This document shows positions 35,777-44,809 of a stretch of DNA of 64,000 bases, piece by piece. This DNA comes from Verrucomicrobiota bacterium (lineage in GTDB: Bacteria; Verrucomicrobiota; Verrucomicrobiia; Verrucomicrobiales; Verrucomicrobiaceae), in assembly GCA_017301975.1 (NCBI GenBank), contig JAFLEI010000011.1, positions 1 to 64,000 on the forward strand. Direction: 5' to 3'. Both the position numbers and the translations under genes were made by a program. The notes beneath the pieces are model-generated. The model was given only the letters and a program-made list of their open reading frames with translations, was not told the origin of the DNA and ran no database searches. The first letter of the stretch is position 1; every line of letters begins with the position of its first letter.

Positions 35777-36311
35777 GGTTTCGACCCTCCTTCCCGTAGA
35801 TCAGGAATGCCACAGCCATTCCTGCCACGCCCATGACGGGCGCAAAGATCCAGCTAGACAGCGAGAGTTGCAGTATGCCGCTGATCGCATGGCCGCTGGT
35901 GCAGCCTTGGGCAATCCGTGCGCCCAGCATCATGATGACTCCGCCAAGAAATGCCCCGGCATGGCGTTTTCGCTGCGAAGTCCCAAAACGCCAGCCCCAC
36001 AGCCCTGGCACTTGCTCCCCCGGTGCCCGGTCACCCGACATCTTCGAACTGAAGTACGCCCCGATGAACACCCCGAGCACCAGCATCCATTCCCAGTCAA
36101 TCTTCGGCACCTTGCCATCTTTAGCCTTCGCCTCAATATAGGGCTGCGTCACTTCAGGAGCCGCCGCCTGCTCCGTGAGTGCGGCGCTGTACTCAAAGGC
36201 CGTGGTGATGCCGATGGGCTTGTCCGCCGTGGCAAAGGTGAACCAGCTTAAAATCCCTATCCCCGCCCCCACCACATAGGGGGACCAGACTTTCATGCGC
36301 AGTGGTGTCAT
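35769..36311 (-). CDS. YeeE/YedE half-transporter, GCTSGH half (first pair); first gene of operon
   Basis: 180 aa: WSPYVVGAGIGILSWFTFATADKP..., a longer loop (about residues 45-70) and GARIAQGCTSGHAISG. It is the first gene of the leftward sulfur operon, so the promoter should lie in 36312-36569. It forms a pair with the product at 35216-35776. In contrast to its paralogue at 33217-33801 it has no signal-like N-terminus. Confidence 0.85.
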   Translation of the reverse strand: MTPLRMKVWSPYVVGAGIGILSWFTFATADKPIGITTAFEYSAALTEQAAAPEVTQPYIEAKAKDGKVPKIDWEWMLVLGVFIGAYFSSKMSGDRAPGEQVPGLWGWRFGTSQRKRHAGAFLGGVIMMLGARIAQGCTSGHAISGILQLSLSSWIFAPVMGVAGMAVAFLIYGKEGRNHV

Positions 36312-36569
36312 AAATAAGTTGGGTTTCGGTATATTCGCTGCTGCGCGGACTCTTGGATGTCTTGGCAGGACTCAGTTGCAGATGATTCTCCAGCCAGGAT
36401 GCCCAGCCCTAAAAAAGCTCTGCGAGTGCGCCGGGTAGGAATTCCCGCACCGACCAATGTTACTAGACTGTTGCCAATGGCGGAATGATGCGAAGCGCGT
36501 TCAGGACGGGGACAGCCCCGCCACCGTTTGAATGTGAAGATTCCGTAACTTGAGCATCGTGCCCGATGC

Positions 36570-37499
36570 ATGCCCATTCTGTCGGTGAAATGTGTCAGCC
36601 AATCTCACAAGCATGCTCCGGCTTCGGTGCTGCTGGCCGTGCTGTGCCTGCTTGCCGTCCTCTCCTTCCTGATCATCACCACCGCAGCCATGTCCCGGGA
36701 GCATGGCGAAATGCAGCTCGCCCGCACCAGCATGATGCGCGCACGCCAGCTCGCAGAATCCGGCATCGCCGTCGCATCACACCCGCTGATCCAGGCCGGA
36801 GATCCGCTGCTGCATAACCAAGTCTCCGCGATCGAAAGCTTCGAAGTCAAGCTCACCACCGAGGAGCGCCTGCTGAACCTCAACGCCCTGCTCACCGCAG
36901 AACGTCTCCCCCTGCTGGAACGCATCTTCATCTCATGGGGCCTTTCCTTGGTCGATGCCCAGGACATCGCCTCCACCTTCATGGACTGGACCGACGCCGA
37001 CGATTTGAAACGCCGCCCCGGCAGCGCCGAAAGTTTGGACTACCAGCATCCGGGTCTCCCGCCCAATCGTCCCTTCATCAGTCTCGAAGAATTGGATCAG
37101 GTGGCCCGAGTGGAAGAATTGGATGCCGCCAGACCCGACTGGCGTACTTGGTTCACCCTCCGCGGCAACGGCCAGTTGGATCTGAACACCGCCCCCGCCG
37201 AAATCCTGTCCGCCGTCACCGGGGCTACATTGGAAAGCGCCGAGAAACTGGAGAGCATCCGAGAAGGCCCGGACGGCGCTCCTCTGAAAAGTCTGGAAGA
37301 GGCCGCCGCGATCCTCGGAATTGCGAAATCCGACACAACAAAACTGCTGACTGTCCAAGGCCCAACACGCCATGTCGAAAGCATCGGCAGGGCCGGAGAT
37401 GCTCACTGCGACATCGCCTTGGTTCTGGACCTCAAAGGCGGCACTCCCCGCATGGTCGAGTGGAAAGAGTTTTCCGTGAAAGGGCCCCGGCTGCCATGA
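36570..37499 (+). CDS. gspK: Type II secretion minor pseudopilin, GspK-like
   Basis: 309 aa. An N-terminal helix (about residues 19-41) in pilin position, then SREHGEMQLARTSMMRARQLAESG as in GspK, then the helix-hairpin-like region FISLEELDQVARV... and GQLDLNTAPAEILSAVTGA, the family's hallmark. GspK caps the pseudopilus tip. The prepilin peptidase site is not canonical: the helix follows KHAPASVLL with no clear Gly-Phe/Met-T pair. It is the first gene of a four-gene gsp set and overlaps the next start (ATGA). Confidence 0.8.
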   Translation: MPILSVKCVSQSHKHAPASVLLAVLCLLAVLSFLIITTAAMSREHGEMQLARTSMMRARQLAESGIAVASHPLIQAGDPLLHNQVSAIESFEVKLTTEERLLNLNALLTAERLPLLERIFISWGLSLVDAQDIASTFMDWTDADDLKRRPGSAESLDYQHPGLPPNRPFISLEELDQVARVEELDAARPDWRTWFTLRGNGQLDLNTAPAEILSAVTGATLESAEKLESIREGPDGAPLKSLEEAAAILGIAKSDTTKLLTVQGPTRHVESIGRAGDAHCDIALVLDLKGGTPRMVEWKEFSVKGPRLP

Positions 37500-38707
37500 A
37501 GCGCAGAACCTTTCGCCATCCTTCCACGCAGTCCCTCTGCTTTCCCGGTGAAGAAACCCGCGAGACATGGGTCTGTAACAACGGCATCTGGCAGCAGGGA
37601 GCGCCCGCCTCCGGCGGATGGATGGGGCTGGAAACCCTCGCCTTCGACAGCGCCCCCTTCTGGTGCCTGGGGGAGGCTCCTCATGATGCCGTGGTCCTGC
37701 GCTGGGAGGCGCTGGGAGTGTTGAATGCCAATGCATCCTTGTGCCTGCACTGGACGATTTTGCGCAAAAACCAGCGCGCTTTGGTAGGCACTCTGGCGCT
37801 GACCGAAGAAGCCCTCTGCTCCGACGGATGGAACACCAATCCCGAAAAATTCGAGCCCAGCGTCCGCATGCTCCCTCTGCCAGAGAATGGCATCGCCCTA
37901 TGGAAGGAGTTGGGCCGCTATGTCGTGGCCTTCACCCGTGAAGGCAATCTGCTGCATGCCGCAGTGCTCGCCTCCCGCGTTCTGGATGTGGATGCTGCGT
38001 TTGAACTGCGTGACCTCTGTGCAGCCCTCCAGGCGCACGATTTCATGGAGGAACCGCCCGCCATCCATATCTGGACGGCCTGTGAAACCGACTTTGTGCC
38101 ACAACTGGCCTGCCTGTTTGTGGAGGCAGAGGTTCGCAAGGAGCCCCGCCCAGATCCACGCCCGCCTTTGGAAGCTGGTGGACTGCTGCCGCAGCAGGTG
38201 GCAACGCAGCGTCACCAGCAGCAAACTCGGCAGGGCAGAATGCTTCTGCTGGCGGCGGCGGCCATGATGTACCTATGTTTTTTCGGGGCCTGGTGGCTGC
38301 GTTTGCAGTGGCGGGAGCGCCGTCTGCACTCGGCAGAGACAGAACTCAGCCTTCGCCAGCCTGAAATTGACCGGGTCACCCAAGCGCAGGCCCAATGGCT
38401 GGCGATGGAGGGGGCCATCAATCCCGACCTCTACCCGATGGAGTTGTTTCACCAGATCGTTTCATTGCTGCCTGAGGAAGGCATCCGTCTGAAGGAGTTT
38501 CAGATGGATAATGGCAAAATCATCGTGAGCGGCGAAGCGACCACGGTGCAGCATGCGCTCGGTTTCAAAGGAAGGCTGGCTGCATGCACTGCCTTGCAAA
38601 ACTATGCCTGGAATTTCCCCGTGCCTTCCATTCGCGAGGACAATCGAGCAGAGTTTCGAACCGAAGGAATTCTGAATGCAGGAGGAGGCAGCCATGAAGG
38701 CCAGTGA
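37496..38707 (+). CDS. GspL-like inner-membrane platform protein
   Basis: 403 aa. A cytoplasmic N-terminal part of about 245 residues, one membrane helix at about 249-267 (MLLLAAAAMMYLCFFGAWW) and a periplasmic part with a coiled coil then a small alpha/beta domain (ELFHQIVSLLPEEGIRLKEF). This is the layout of GspL or fused PilM/PilN proteins, which link the secretion ATPase to the pseudopilus. The cytoplasmic part is poorly conserved and I do not see ATPase-type actin-fold motifs. Assignment relies on topology and neighbours. The frame is open further upstream, but the ATG at 37496 overlapping the gspK stop is the natural start. Confidence 0.65.
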   Translation: MKRRTFRHPSTQSLCFPGEETRETWVCNNGIWQQGAPASGGWMGLETLAFDSAPFWCLGEAPHDAVVLRWEALGVLNANASLCLHWTILRKNQRALVGTLALTEEALCSDGWNTNPEKFEPSVRMLPLPENGIALWKELGRYVVAFTREGNLLHAAVLASRVLDVDAAFELRDLCAALQAHDFMEEPPAIHIWTACETDFVPQLACLFVEAEVRKEPRPDPRPPLEAGGLLPQQVATQRHQQQTRQGRMLLLAAAAMMYLCFFGAWWLRLQWRERRLHSAETELSLRQPEIDRVTQAQAQWLAMEGAINPDLYPMELFHQIVSLLPEEGIRLKEFQMDNGKIIVSGEATTVQHALGFKGRLAACTALQNYAWNFPVPSIREDNRAEFRTEGILNAGGGSHEGQ

Positions 38708-39230
38708 GCGGCGGCTGATCATGATCCTCGTGGTGCTTGCCGCCGTGTGCGGTGGTGTCGTCCTGTCTCAGCGTCTGCTGCGCATGCAGCATGGCATTGA
38801 GCGCCGTGAGCAGACGCTGAAGCTCCGGCAGATGGAAGCGCAGGCGCTGCTGGCCGAGGCAGATCTCTGGCAGCAGCGCCTCGACTGGCTGCAAGTCTCA
38901 CAACCGCCGATGATCAGTGAGAACGAAGCCAGCCAGGAGCTGCTGGAAGGTCTGCTGTCTTCGGCTGCGGCACAGGGGCTTGTGGTGCAGAAGAAGCAGC
39001 TGCATGAGCCGGTGAGTGAGAAGTTTTACTGCGAGGTTGGTGTGACGCTCACAGTGAAAGGCGCGCTGCCTGCGGTGTTCCGCTGGATGCACCAGATCCT
39101 TTCTCCTGAATCCTTCTGCGCAGTGACCGAGCTCAAGATGGTGCCTGACAGCGCAGATCCTGCCAGCGTGGCTGCAAACCTCCACTTCAGCCGCCTGCAT
39201 GCGCCAGCTCTCGCCGAGTCATCCAAATGA
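38694..39230 (+). CDS. GspM-like inner-membrane protein
   Basis: 178 aa: one N-terminal membrane helix (about residues 9-26), a coiled coil and a small periplasmic domain, as in GspM/PilO. It would join the GspL-like protein in the inner-membrane platform. ATG 38694 is preceded by a strong Shine-Dalgarno, GGAGGAGG at 38681-38688, and overlaps the previous gene by 14 nt. The in-frame ATG at 38676 lies too close to have that site. Confidence 0.65.
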   Translation: MKASERRLIMILVVLAAVCGGVVLSQRLLRMQHGIERREQTLKLRQMEAQALLAEADLWQQRLDWLQVSQPPMISENEASQELLEGLLSSAAAQGLVVQKKQLHEPVSEKFYCEVGVTLTVKGALPAVFRWMHQILSPESFCAVTELKMVPDSADPASVAANLHFSRLHAPALAESSK

Positions 39231-39255
39231 TCAGATTTATGCCCCGCCAACCTTT

Positions 39256-41625
39256 ATGAATTTCTACGTGCCGACATTTCTTTTCCTCGTGCTGCTTTCA
39301 TTTGCCAGTTTGCAGGCGCAGATTCCGAGCAGGCCCGCAGCACGCGCCATTCTTCCACCGCCTGCTGTTTCCAGCTCTTCCGTTCCATCAACTTCTGGCG
39401 GTAATTTGATCAGCTTCACAGCCACGCCGGTGGCTGAAGTTCTGGCCGAATACTTTCGTGTCACGGGTCGCAAGGTGCTGCGTGATCGCGGGATGGAGAA
39501 TGCGGTGGTGTCGATTGATGTCCCCGGGGAATTCAGCGACGAGGAGTATCGTTCGATCATCGAGAAAGGACTGCTCATGCACGGCTATGCGCTGGTGCCC
39601 AGCGGTGGTAGTCTGTTCAAGCTGGTCGCCACGGAAGGCGGGAGCCTGCCGTCCTCACAGAACGTGCCGATGATTCTGCGGCCCGAAGATCTGCCGGATG
39701 CCGATCAGGTGGTGACGCATGTATTGCAGCTCAATCATCTAGGTGCCGAAGATGCCAGCACGGCATTTCAGACCATCATTCCTTTGCATCCTTATGGCCG
39801 GATTCTCGCCGTGCCCAATTCGCAGTCCTTGGTCATCACGGAAGCCTCGCAGACGATTCGCGCTTATCTGGAACTGGCGCAGCAGGTGGATCAGCCGCCG
39901 ATGCAGACGGTGCAGAAAACCATCCGCATTGAGCGCGCCGAAGCGCAGGAGGTGGTGGAGCAGCTTGAGGCATTGCTTGGGATGGACAAATCTTCGCCCG
40001 CAGGACGGGCAACCCCGGGGGCTCCGGGTTCGCCGTCACCGGCTCCCGTAGCAGCCTCGCTGGCAAACTCTTCGCTGACTGCGGCCAGGCCCTTGATGCA
40101 AGCGGTTGCCAGAACCAACAGCATTGTGGTTGTCGCCCGTCCGCTTGAGCTGCAAAAAATCGAGGCGCTGGTGCGTGAACTGGATGCGGAGGCGTCGGTC
40201 AGCCGCTACTTCTCGCGCAAGCTGAACTACCTGGATCTCTCCGTCTTCCTGAGCATCGCGGAAAAAGCGCTGATGCGGAACGACCCCAAACAGCAGGACA
40301 ACAGTCTGGAATCGCAGCAGAAGGCGCAATCGTCTGTTTCGACGCAGCCTGCGAACACCTCCCAGCCATACGGTTCCAGTTCTTCGTTGGGAGGAACAGG
40401 CGGAGGGAGCAGTCTGGGGGGGAGCAGCATGTCAGGTGGAGGAGCCTCGGGTCAGGGGTTTGGCGCTGGAAACATTGCGGCGGACCTGCAGATCACGAAG
40501 AAGCCGATCAGCATTCTCATCGCAAACACGCTGGTGATTGCGGATCCGGCCAGTTCGAAGTTCTTTGCCAGCGGACCGCCGGATCAGATCAAGGCATTGC
40601 AGGATCTGGCAGAGGAGCTCGATGTGCGCCCGCGTCAGATTTTGCTCTCGGCGATCATCGGTGAATTCACGCTGAGCGATAACTTCAACTTCGGTCTCGA
40701 CTGGATTCAAACACTCAAGCAGGTGGGGGATGACGGTCTGGTCGGTGGGGTGCTCAACACACAGGGCACGGCATTCGCCAATCCTGCCAATTTGAAGGAC
40801 ATTGCCGGATTCCTTGGAGCCGGCGGACCTGCGGCGATTGGCGGGCTCACCGCCTACGGGCAGATCAACAAGAACCTCAATGTCTTTCTCCAGACGCTGG
40901 AGGCCACGAAGCGTTTCCACGTTCTGCAAAAACCCACGCTGACCACGCTGAACCACCAGCCTGCGCGGATTTACATCGGCCAGCAGGTGGCCATCGCGGG
41001 GCAGAGCTACACCAGCGGCGTGGTGGGCGGCGGGTTCACCTCCACCACGCAGTACATTCCCGTGCGCCTTCAACTCGACATCACGCCGCATATTTTCAAT
41101 GACGCGGAAGTGATGCTGGAATTCAAACAGCAGAACAACGACATCTCCAACTACACGACGATCAATGGCAATCAGGTGCCCAACATCTCCGAGCAGGGGA
41201 TGTCGAACAGTTTGATCGTGGCGGATCGTGCCACCGCGATGCTCGGCGGCCTGATCACGGAACGTGACACCCACAACAAAAGCGGGCTGCCCTTCCTGGT
41301 GCGCATCCCGCTGATCAAATATCTGGTGGGCAGCACCAACAAGGCCAAGGAACGGCGCGAGATGATGATCTTTGTGCAGCCGCGCATCCTGCCAGACAGC
41401 ACCTCCCACTTCCTCGCACAGGCGAAGTTTGGGGACTACAGCGCGAACTTTGATGAGGCTGCCCAGTTTGCAGGAATGCCAGAAACCATCGTTCCGCGGG
41501 CCCTGCCTGCGGAGGCTGACAAACCGAATGCTCTGCTGCCTCCGCCTGAGTCCGCAGTGGGCGAGCCTAAAAAAAGCTTTCTGGGCAAGATGAAGGGGTG
41601 GTTTCATAAGTCGAATCCGGAATGA
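39256..41625 (+). CDS. gspD: Type II secretion secretin, GspD-like
   Basis: 789 aa. Signal peptide ending LQAQ (about residue 22), an N0 domain (ISFTATPVAEVLAEYFRVTG), then two ring-forming N domains, each with VLQLNHLGAEDAS or LVREL-type motifs. A low-complexity Ser/Gly/Gln linker (about residues 355-410) interrupts before the secretin core (RQILLSAIIGEFTLSDNFNF ... QKPTLTTLNHQPARIYIGQQ ... REMMIFVQPRIL). It forms the outer-membrane pore. A C-terminal tail (Pro/Glu/Lys) could bind a pilotin. It is the last gene of the gsp set; no GspE, F, G or C is in the window. Confidence 0.9.
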   Translation: MNFYVPTFLFLVLLSFASLQAQIPSRPAARAILPPPAVSSSSVPSTSGGNLISFTATPVAEVLAEYFRVTGRKVLRDRGMENAVVSIDVPGEFSDEEYRSIIEKGLLMHGYALVPSGGSLFKLVATEGGSLPSSQNVPMILRPEDLPDADQVVTHVLQLNHLGAEDASTAFQTIIPLHPYGRILAVPNSQSLVITEASQTIRAYLELAQQVDQPPMQTVQKTIRIERAEAQEVVEQLEALLGMDKSSPAGRATPGAPGSPSPAPVAASLANSSLTAARPLMQAVARTNSIVVVARPLELQKIEALVRELDAEASVSRYFSRKLNYLDLSVFLSIAEKALMRNDPKQQDNSLESQQKAQSSVSTQPANTSQPYGSSSSLGGTGGGSSLGGSSMSGGGASGQGFGAGNIAADLQITKKPISILIANTLVIADPASSKFFASGPPDQIKALQDLAEELDVRPRQILLSAIIGEFTLSDNFNFGLDWIQTLKQVGDDGLVGGVLNTQGTAFANPANLKDIAGFLGAGGPAAIGGLTAYGQINKNLNVFLQTLEATKRFHVLQKPTLTTLNHQPARIYIGQQVAIAGQSYTSGVVGGGFTSTTQYIPVRLQLDITPHIFNDAEVMLEFKQQNNDISNYTTINGNQVPNISEQGMSNSLIVADRATAMLGGLITERDTHNKSGLPFLVRIPLIKYLVGSTNKAKERREMMIFVQPRILPDSTSHFLAQAKFGDYSANFDEAAQFAGMPETIVPRALPAEADKPNALLPPPESAVGEPKKSFLGKMKGWFHKSNPE

Positions 41626-41711
41626 TCCGGCGTCTCGCGACCTGCGGCTGAATTCCACCGGGTGCCGTCAAAAGACTTGGCCTCGTGTGCGTTTTGGGGT
41701 GTAATGCCTGC

Positions 41712-43574
41712 ATGAGCCAGACTGCCTCTCACAACCCGGCCTTTGCCCTCGTGGCACAGCGTGTCCAGGTGTGGGTGGCGCTGCGGCGCTGGCTGGCGGT
41801 GCTGCGCATGACGCTGGTTCCGGCCTCGCTGGTACTGGTCCTTTTCATGCTGGCGGCGCTACGTGGGGCAGGCGGTTTTTTTTCCCCTTGGTCGGGCCTG
41901 ATTGTCTGGCTGCTCGGCAGCTTGGGCTATGCGTGGTGGCGCCGTCCTGGAGAGTTCAGCGCGCTGGCCTTGTGGGATCAGGCGGCGGGACGGCGTGAGG
42001 CTTTCGCCTCCGCCTGGTGGTTTGAAAAGCATGCGGAAGAAGGTGAGACGGCGCGTGCGCACATCGATGCGCAGCGGGAGGTTTTGGCGCAGGCTTGGCC
42101 CGCCTCCTTAAAACAGGATCTGCCATTGCGTCCGGATCGCTGGCTCGCCCTGCCGCTGCTCATCGCCATTCTAGGCAGCTTCATCACCATCATCACGGCA
42201 CCGCCATCGGAGGTGGTGGTGATGGATCAGGACATGACTCGCAAGGCCGCCGAAGAAGCGAAGAAACTGGCGCAGACCGACTGGGAAAAGAAGAAGCTCG
42301 CCGGGCTGAAGGATGACGAATCCAAGCAGGTGGAGGAGTTGAAGCAAAAGCTGCAGAAAACCTCCGCAGATCTCGCCCAAGCGGGAGGCAAGGATGCCCG
42401 CGATGTGCTGGCCGAACTGGAAAAGCGTGCGCGTGAGGCGGAGAAACTGGCGGAGGAACTCGGCAACGGCAAGGAACCTTGGGCCTCGGAAAAACTAATC
42501 GCTGCGATGCGCCAGCATGCCGACACGGCGGATCTCGGCGACGCCGTGGCAGCGAAGAATGCCCAGGCCGCGTCGCAGGCCGCTGAGACGCTCGCCAGCC
42601 AGCTCAAATCACCCCAGATCAGTGCTGAAGCGAAAGAGCGCATGAATGAAACGCTCAAGGATGCGCAGCAGCAGGCGGATCAGGAAGATCGCAAACGTGC
42701 CGTCGGTCAGAATGTCCTCGCGGCGGGAGATCAAATGCAGCAGGGCAAGCCTGCAGGCGCAGGCGAAGAATTTCAAAAGCTTGCCGACAAGCTCCGCGAT
42801 CTTGCTTTGCGTGAGCAGTCGCGCAAAGAACTGGAGCAGCTCGCTCAGCAGTTGCGTGATTCTGGCAGCAACATTGCCGGACAGCAGAACAGCAGCAATG
42901 GAGCCATGCAGCAGATGAGCCAAGCAGGGCAGGGGGAGTCCTCCCAGCAGCAGGGGCAGCAGAGCGCACCACAGGCCGGGCAGAATCAGAATGGGCAGCA
43001 GACTCTCAATCCGCCCGGGATGGGACAAGGTGGACAGCAAAACCAAATGCAGCAGCCGCAGGACGGACAAGGGCAGGGCCAGCAGCAGCCCATGATGAGC
43101 ATGGGACAGGGGCAGCCGGGTCAGGCTGGCAAGCAGGGCCAGCCCGGCGATGGCCAGCCGATGCTGCTCGCCCCCATTCCCGGAGGGGCCAAGCCAGATG
43201 ACAAGGCACCTACGATCATCATCACCGGTGATGGCGCGCCGCCTGATCCGAACGGCCCCATGCTCTCCATGCCTGGCAACGGTCTTCCTCCCGGCAGAGG
43301 CAAGGCAGAGCTCAACAACACGCCCACGGAAAAGCAGAGCACCGGGGATCAAAGCGTGGTCCGCGCCCAGCAAAACAGCGAGGGCCAGAGCACGGTGCGC
43401 AGCGTCGAAGGCGGGGCGCGCAGTGAGCAATCCACCCGCACCTCCACGCAGACCGCACTTGAAGCGATTCAAGCAGAGGAAGCCGCGTTGGATGAGGCTG
43501 CGCTACCGCCAGCGCGGCGCGACCAGGTGCGTCGCTACTTCAATGAACTGCGGAAGCGGTTTGAGGGGAAGTGA
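41712..43574 (+). CDS. Membrane protein with long coiled coil and Gln/Gly-rich region
   Basis: 620 aa. Two N-terminal helices (about residues 37-80) and another at about 150-170 anchor it; a long Ala/Glu/Lys coiled coil follows (about 180-400), then a Gln/Gly/Pro-rich low-complexity tract (about 395-500), and a conserved-looking C-terminus ending LPPARRDQVRRYFNELRKRF. This end resembles the large membrane proteins found with MoxR/BatA-type genes in Planctomycetes and Verrucomicrobia, but no such neighbours are here. Function unknown. Start chosen at ATG 41712; nine codons upstream are open but poor. Confidence 0.7.
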   Translation: MSQTASHNPAFALVAQRVQVWVALRRWLAVLRMTLVPASLVLVLFMLAALRGAGGFFSPWSGLIVWLLGSLGYAWWRRPGEFSALALWDQAAGRREAFASAWWFEKHAEEGETARAHIDAQREVLAQAWPASLKQDLPLRPDRWLALPLLIAILGSFITIITAPPSEVVVMDQDMTRKAAEEAKKLAQTDWEKKKLAGLKDDESKQVEELKQKLQKTSADLAQAGGKDARDVLAELEKRAREAEKLAEELGNGKEPWASEKLIAAMRQHADTADLGDAVAAKNAQAASQAAETLASQLKSPQISAEAKERMNETLKDAQQQADQEDRKRAVGQNVLAAGDQMQQGKPAGAGEEFQKLADKLRDLALREQSRKELEQLAQQLRDSGSNIAGQQNSSNGAMQQMSQAGQGESSQQQGQQSAPQAGQNQNGQQTLNPPGMGQGGQQNQMQQPQDGQGQGQQQPMMSMGQGQPGQAGKQGQPGDGQPMLLAPIPGGAKPDDKAPTIIITGDGAPPDPNGPMLSMPGNGLPPGRGKAELNNTPTEKQSTGDQSVVRAQQNSEGQSTVRSVEGGARSEQSTRTSTQTALEAIQAEEAALDEAALPPARRDQVRRYFNELRKRFEGK

Positions 43575-43677
43575 GGGGGAGAGCATGTGTCTACCGTGCT
43601 GCGTTCAGCGGGGCCTCGCGGAAACTCGACAAATAGACAGAAATCCAATAGTGTAGGTAAATCCAGAGTTTTTCACC

Positions 43678-44091
43678 ATGAGACGGGAACGAGTTGCTCG
43701 CATTGCTGAAAGAGAAGGGCTGTGCAGTGTTTCAAGCAATACCAAGTGGCAGCGAATCATGAAGGTGATTTCAAGTTTTCCCTGCTACAAGCGATTGAAG
43801 TTTATTGATGTTGATGAGCCGACACAGTGGGCACCCGGCCTATGGCAAGCAAGCCCGCATTATATCGAAGGCTCTGGTGGTCCTGAAGAGTTTAAGTTTG
43901 TTGAGTGGGTGGAAATTGAAAAACTTGAACGACGGCACATGGGCAAGCTTGTCCAGTGCTGCATTCTCGACCATTCCGATGAGATACGCCGTGCTTTGGA
44001 GCAAACTCGCGCATCCTTCAACGAGACCGATGCTTCGTTCATGATCCTTGGATACACACGGCCAACTGGCGCTCTGCTGGCAAGGACTTGA
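43678..44091 (+). CDS. Orphan 137-aa protein of unknown function (lower GC)
   Basis: The product is soluble and begins MRRERVARIAEREGLCSVSS, with NTKWQRIMKVISSFPCYKRL, a Trp-rich middle (QWAPGLWQASPHYIEG) and FVEWVEIEKLERRH. It does not match a family I can name with confidence. Base composition is visibly lower in GC than its neighbours, suggesting recent acquisition. It lies next to a VapBC pair and converges on it. It could be an immunity- or defence-type accessory protein, but nothing in the sequence proves this. Confidence 0.6.
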   Translation: MRRERVARIAEREGLCSVSSNTKWQRIMKVISSFPCYKRLKFIDVDEPTQWAPGLWQASPHYIEGSGGPEEFKFVEWVEIEKLERRHMGKLVQCCILDHSDEIRRALEQTRASFNETDASFMILGYTRPTGALLART

Positions 44092-44120
44092 ATGATTGAT
44101 CGGGCGCGCGCGCTCCAGTT

Positions 44121-44543
44121 TCAATCCAGCCAGTTCTCCACGCGCAAACCGGGAATGTTTTGGAAGTCGGCCACGTTGCGTGTCAGCAAGGTGGCATCGT
44201 GAGCGAGGCAGACGGCGGCAATCTTGAGGTCCATGGTGCCGGTGCGTGGAAGGTCGCGACGCAGTTGGTGAAAAGTCTCAGCGGCTTCTTGGTCGAAGGG
44301 GAGAATCGGTAGTTTGGAGAATGCCAGCAGGTTGTGCTGAAAGCGTGCGTAGCTAAACAACTGATCTCGGCCTGCTTGTTCCCGGTTGATTGCCGCCAGC
44401 CAGCCTTGAGTGATTTCCTGGGGCGTGATGATAGTGGTGAAAATATCTGCATCGACCTCAGTGGCACGGCGGCTGATGGTGATGGAAAGCGGTCCTCCGG
44501 CGATCAGCGCCACATAATGATTGGTATCGAGAACGGCAAACAT
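44121..44543 (-). CDS. PIN-domain toxin (VapC-like)
   Basis: 140 aa RNase of the PIN family. Catalytic acidic residues sit in the expected places: Asp6 (AVLDTN), Glu43 (TPQEIT), Asp105 (TGTMDLKIAAV) and Asp126 (RNVADF). VapC toxins cleave tRNA or rRNA. I start at ATG 44543 because the PIN fold begins at MFAVLDTNHY; it is two nt after the antitoxin stop, with AAGGCAGGT upstream as a plausible Shine-Dalgarno. Gene order antitoxin-toxin is normal for vapBC. Confidence 0.85.
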   Translation of the reverse strand: MFAVLDTNHYVALIAGGPLSITISRRATEVDADIFTTIITPQEITQGWLAAINREQAGRDQLFSYARFQHNLLAFSKLPILPFDQEAAETFHQLRRDLPRTGTMDLKIAAVCLAHDATLLTRNVADFQNIPGLRVENWLD

Positions 44544-44545
44544 GA

Positions 44546-44740
44546 TCACCTGCCTTCTTGGTTGGCCTTGTCCCGCCATTCGGCACCCAGGCGCACGGCA
44601 TCGCGAAAGAGCTCATCGTCTTTTTCCCAGCCGATTAGCTCACGCCAAGCCCCTTTAGGCGAAGATTGGGTTTTCGCCTCCAATGTCTCCAAACGTTGCT
44701 GTAGAACGGCGAGTTGTTGTTCCAGCATTTCAGTGCTCAT
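44546..44740 (-). CDS. Antitoxin partner of the PIN toxin
   Basis: 64 aa, acidic and helical: a coiled-coil N-terminus (MLEQQLAVLQQRLETLEAKT) and a C-terminal part ELIGWEKDDELFRDAVRLG that would wrap the toxin. It stops two nt before the toxin start. The N-terminal DNA-binding fold is not obvious; this coiled-coil type of antitoxin is common with PIN toxins. Autoregulation is expected but no operator is evident. Confidence 0.75.
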   Translation of the reverse strand: MSTEMLEQQLAVLQQRLETLEAKTQSSPKGAWRELIGWEKDDELFRDAVRLGAEWRDKANQEGR

Positions 44741-44809
44741 GTGCCCAGTTTAAGGCATTCGCAAAATCTGACCACCAAAATATGGACTCAGCCTTCCCTA
44801 ACAGCATGT

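Noticed and set aside
44121..44740. Toxin-antitoxin as the main novel system
   Set aside because: It is an ordinary VapBC-type pair with all PIN residues; only its orphan neighbour is unusual.
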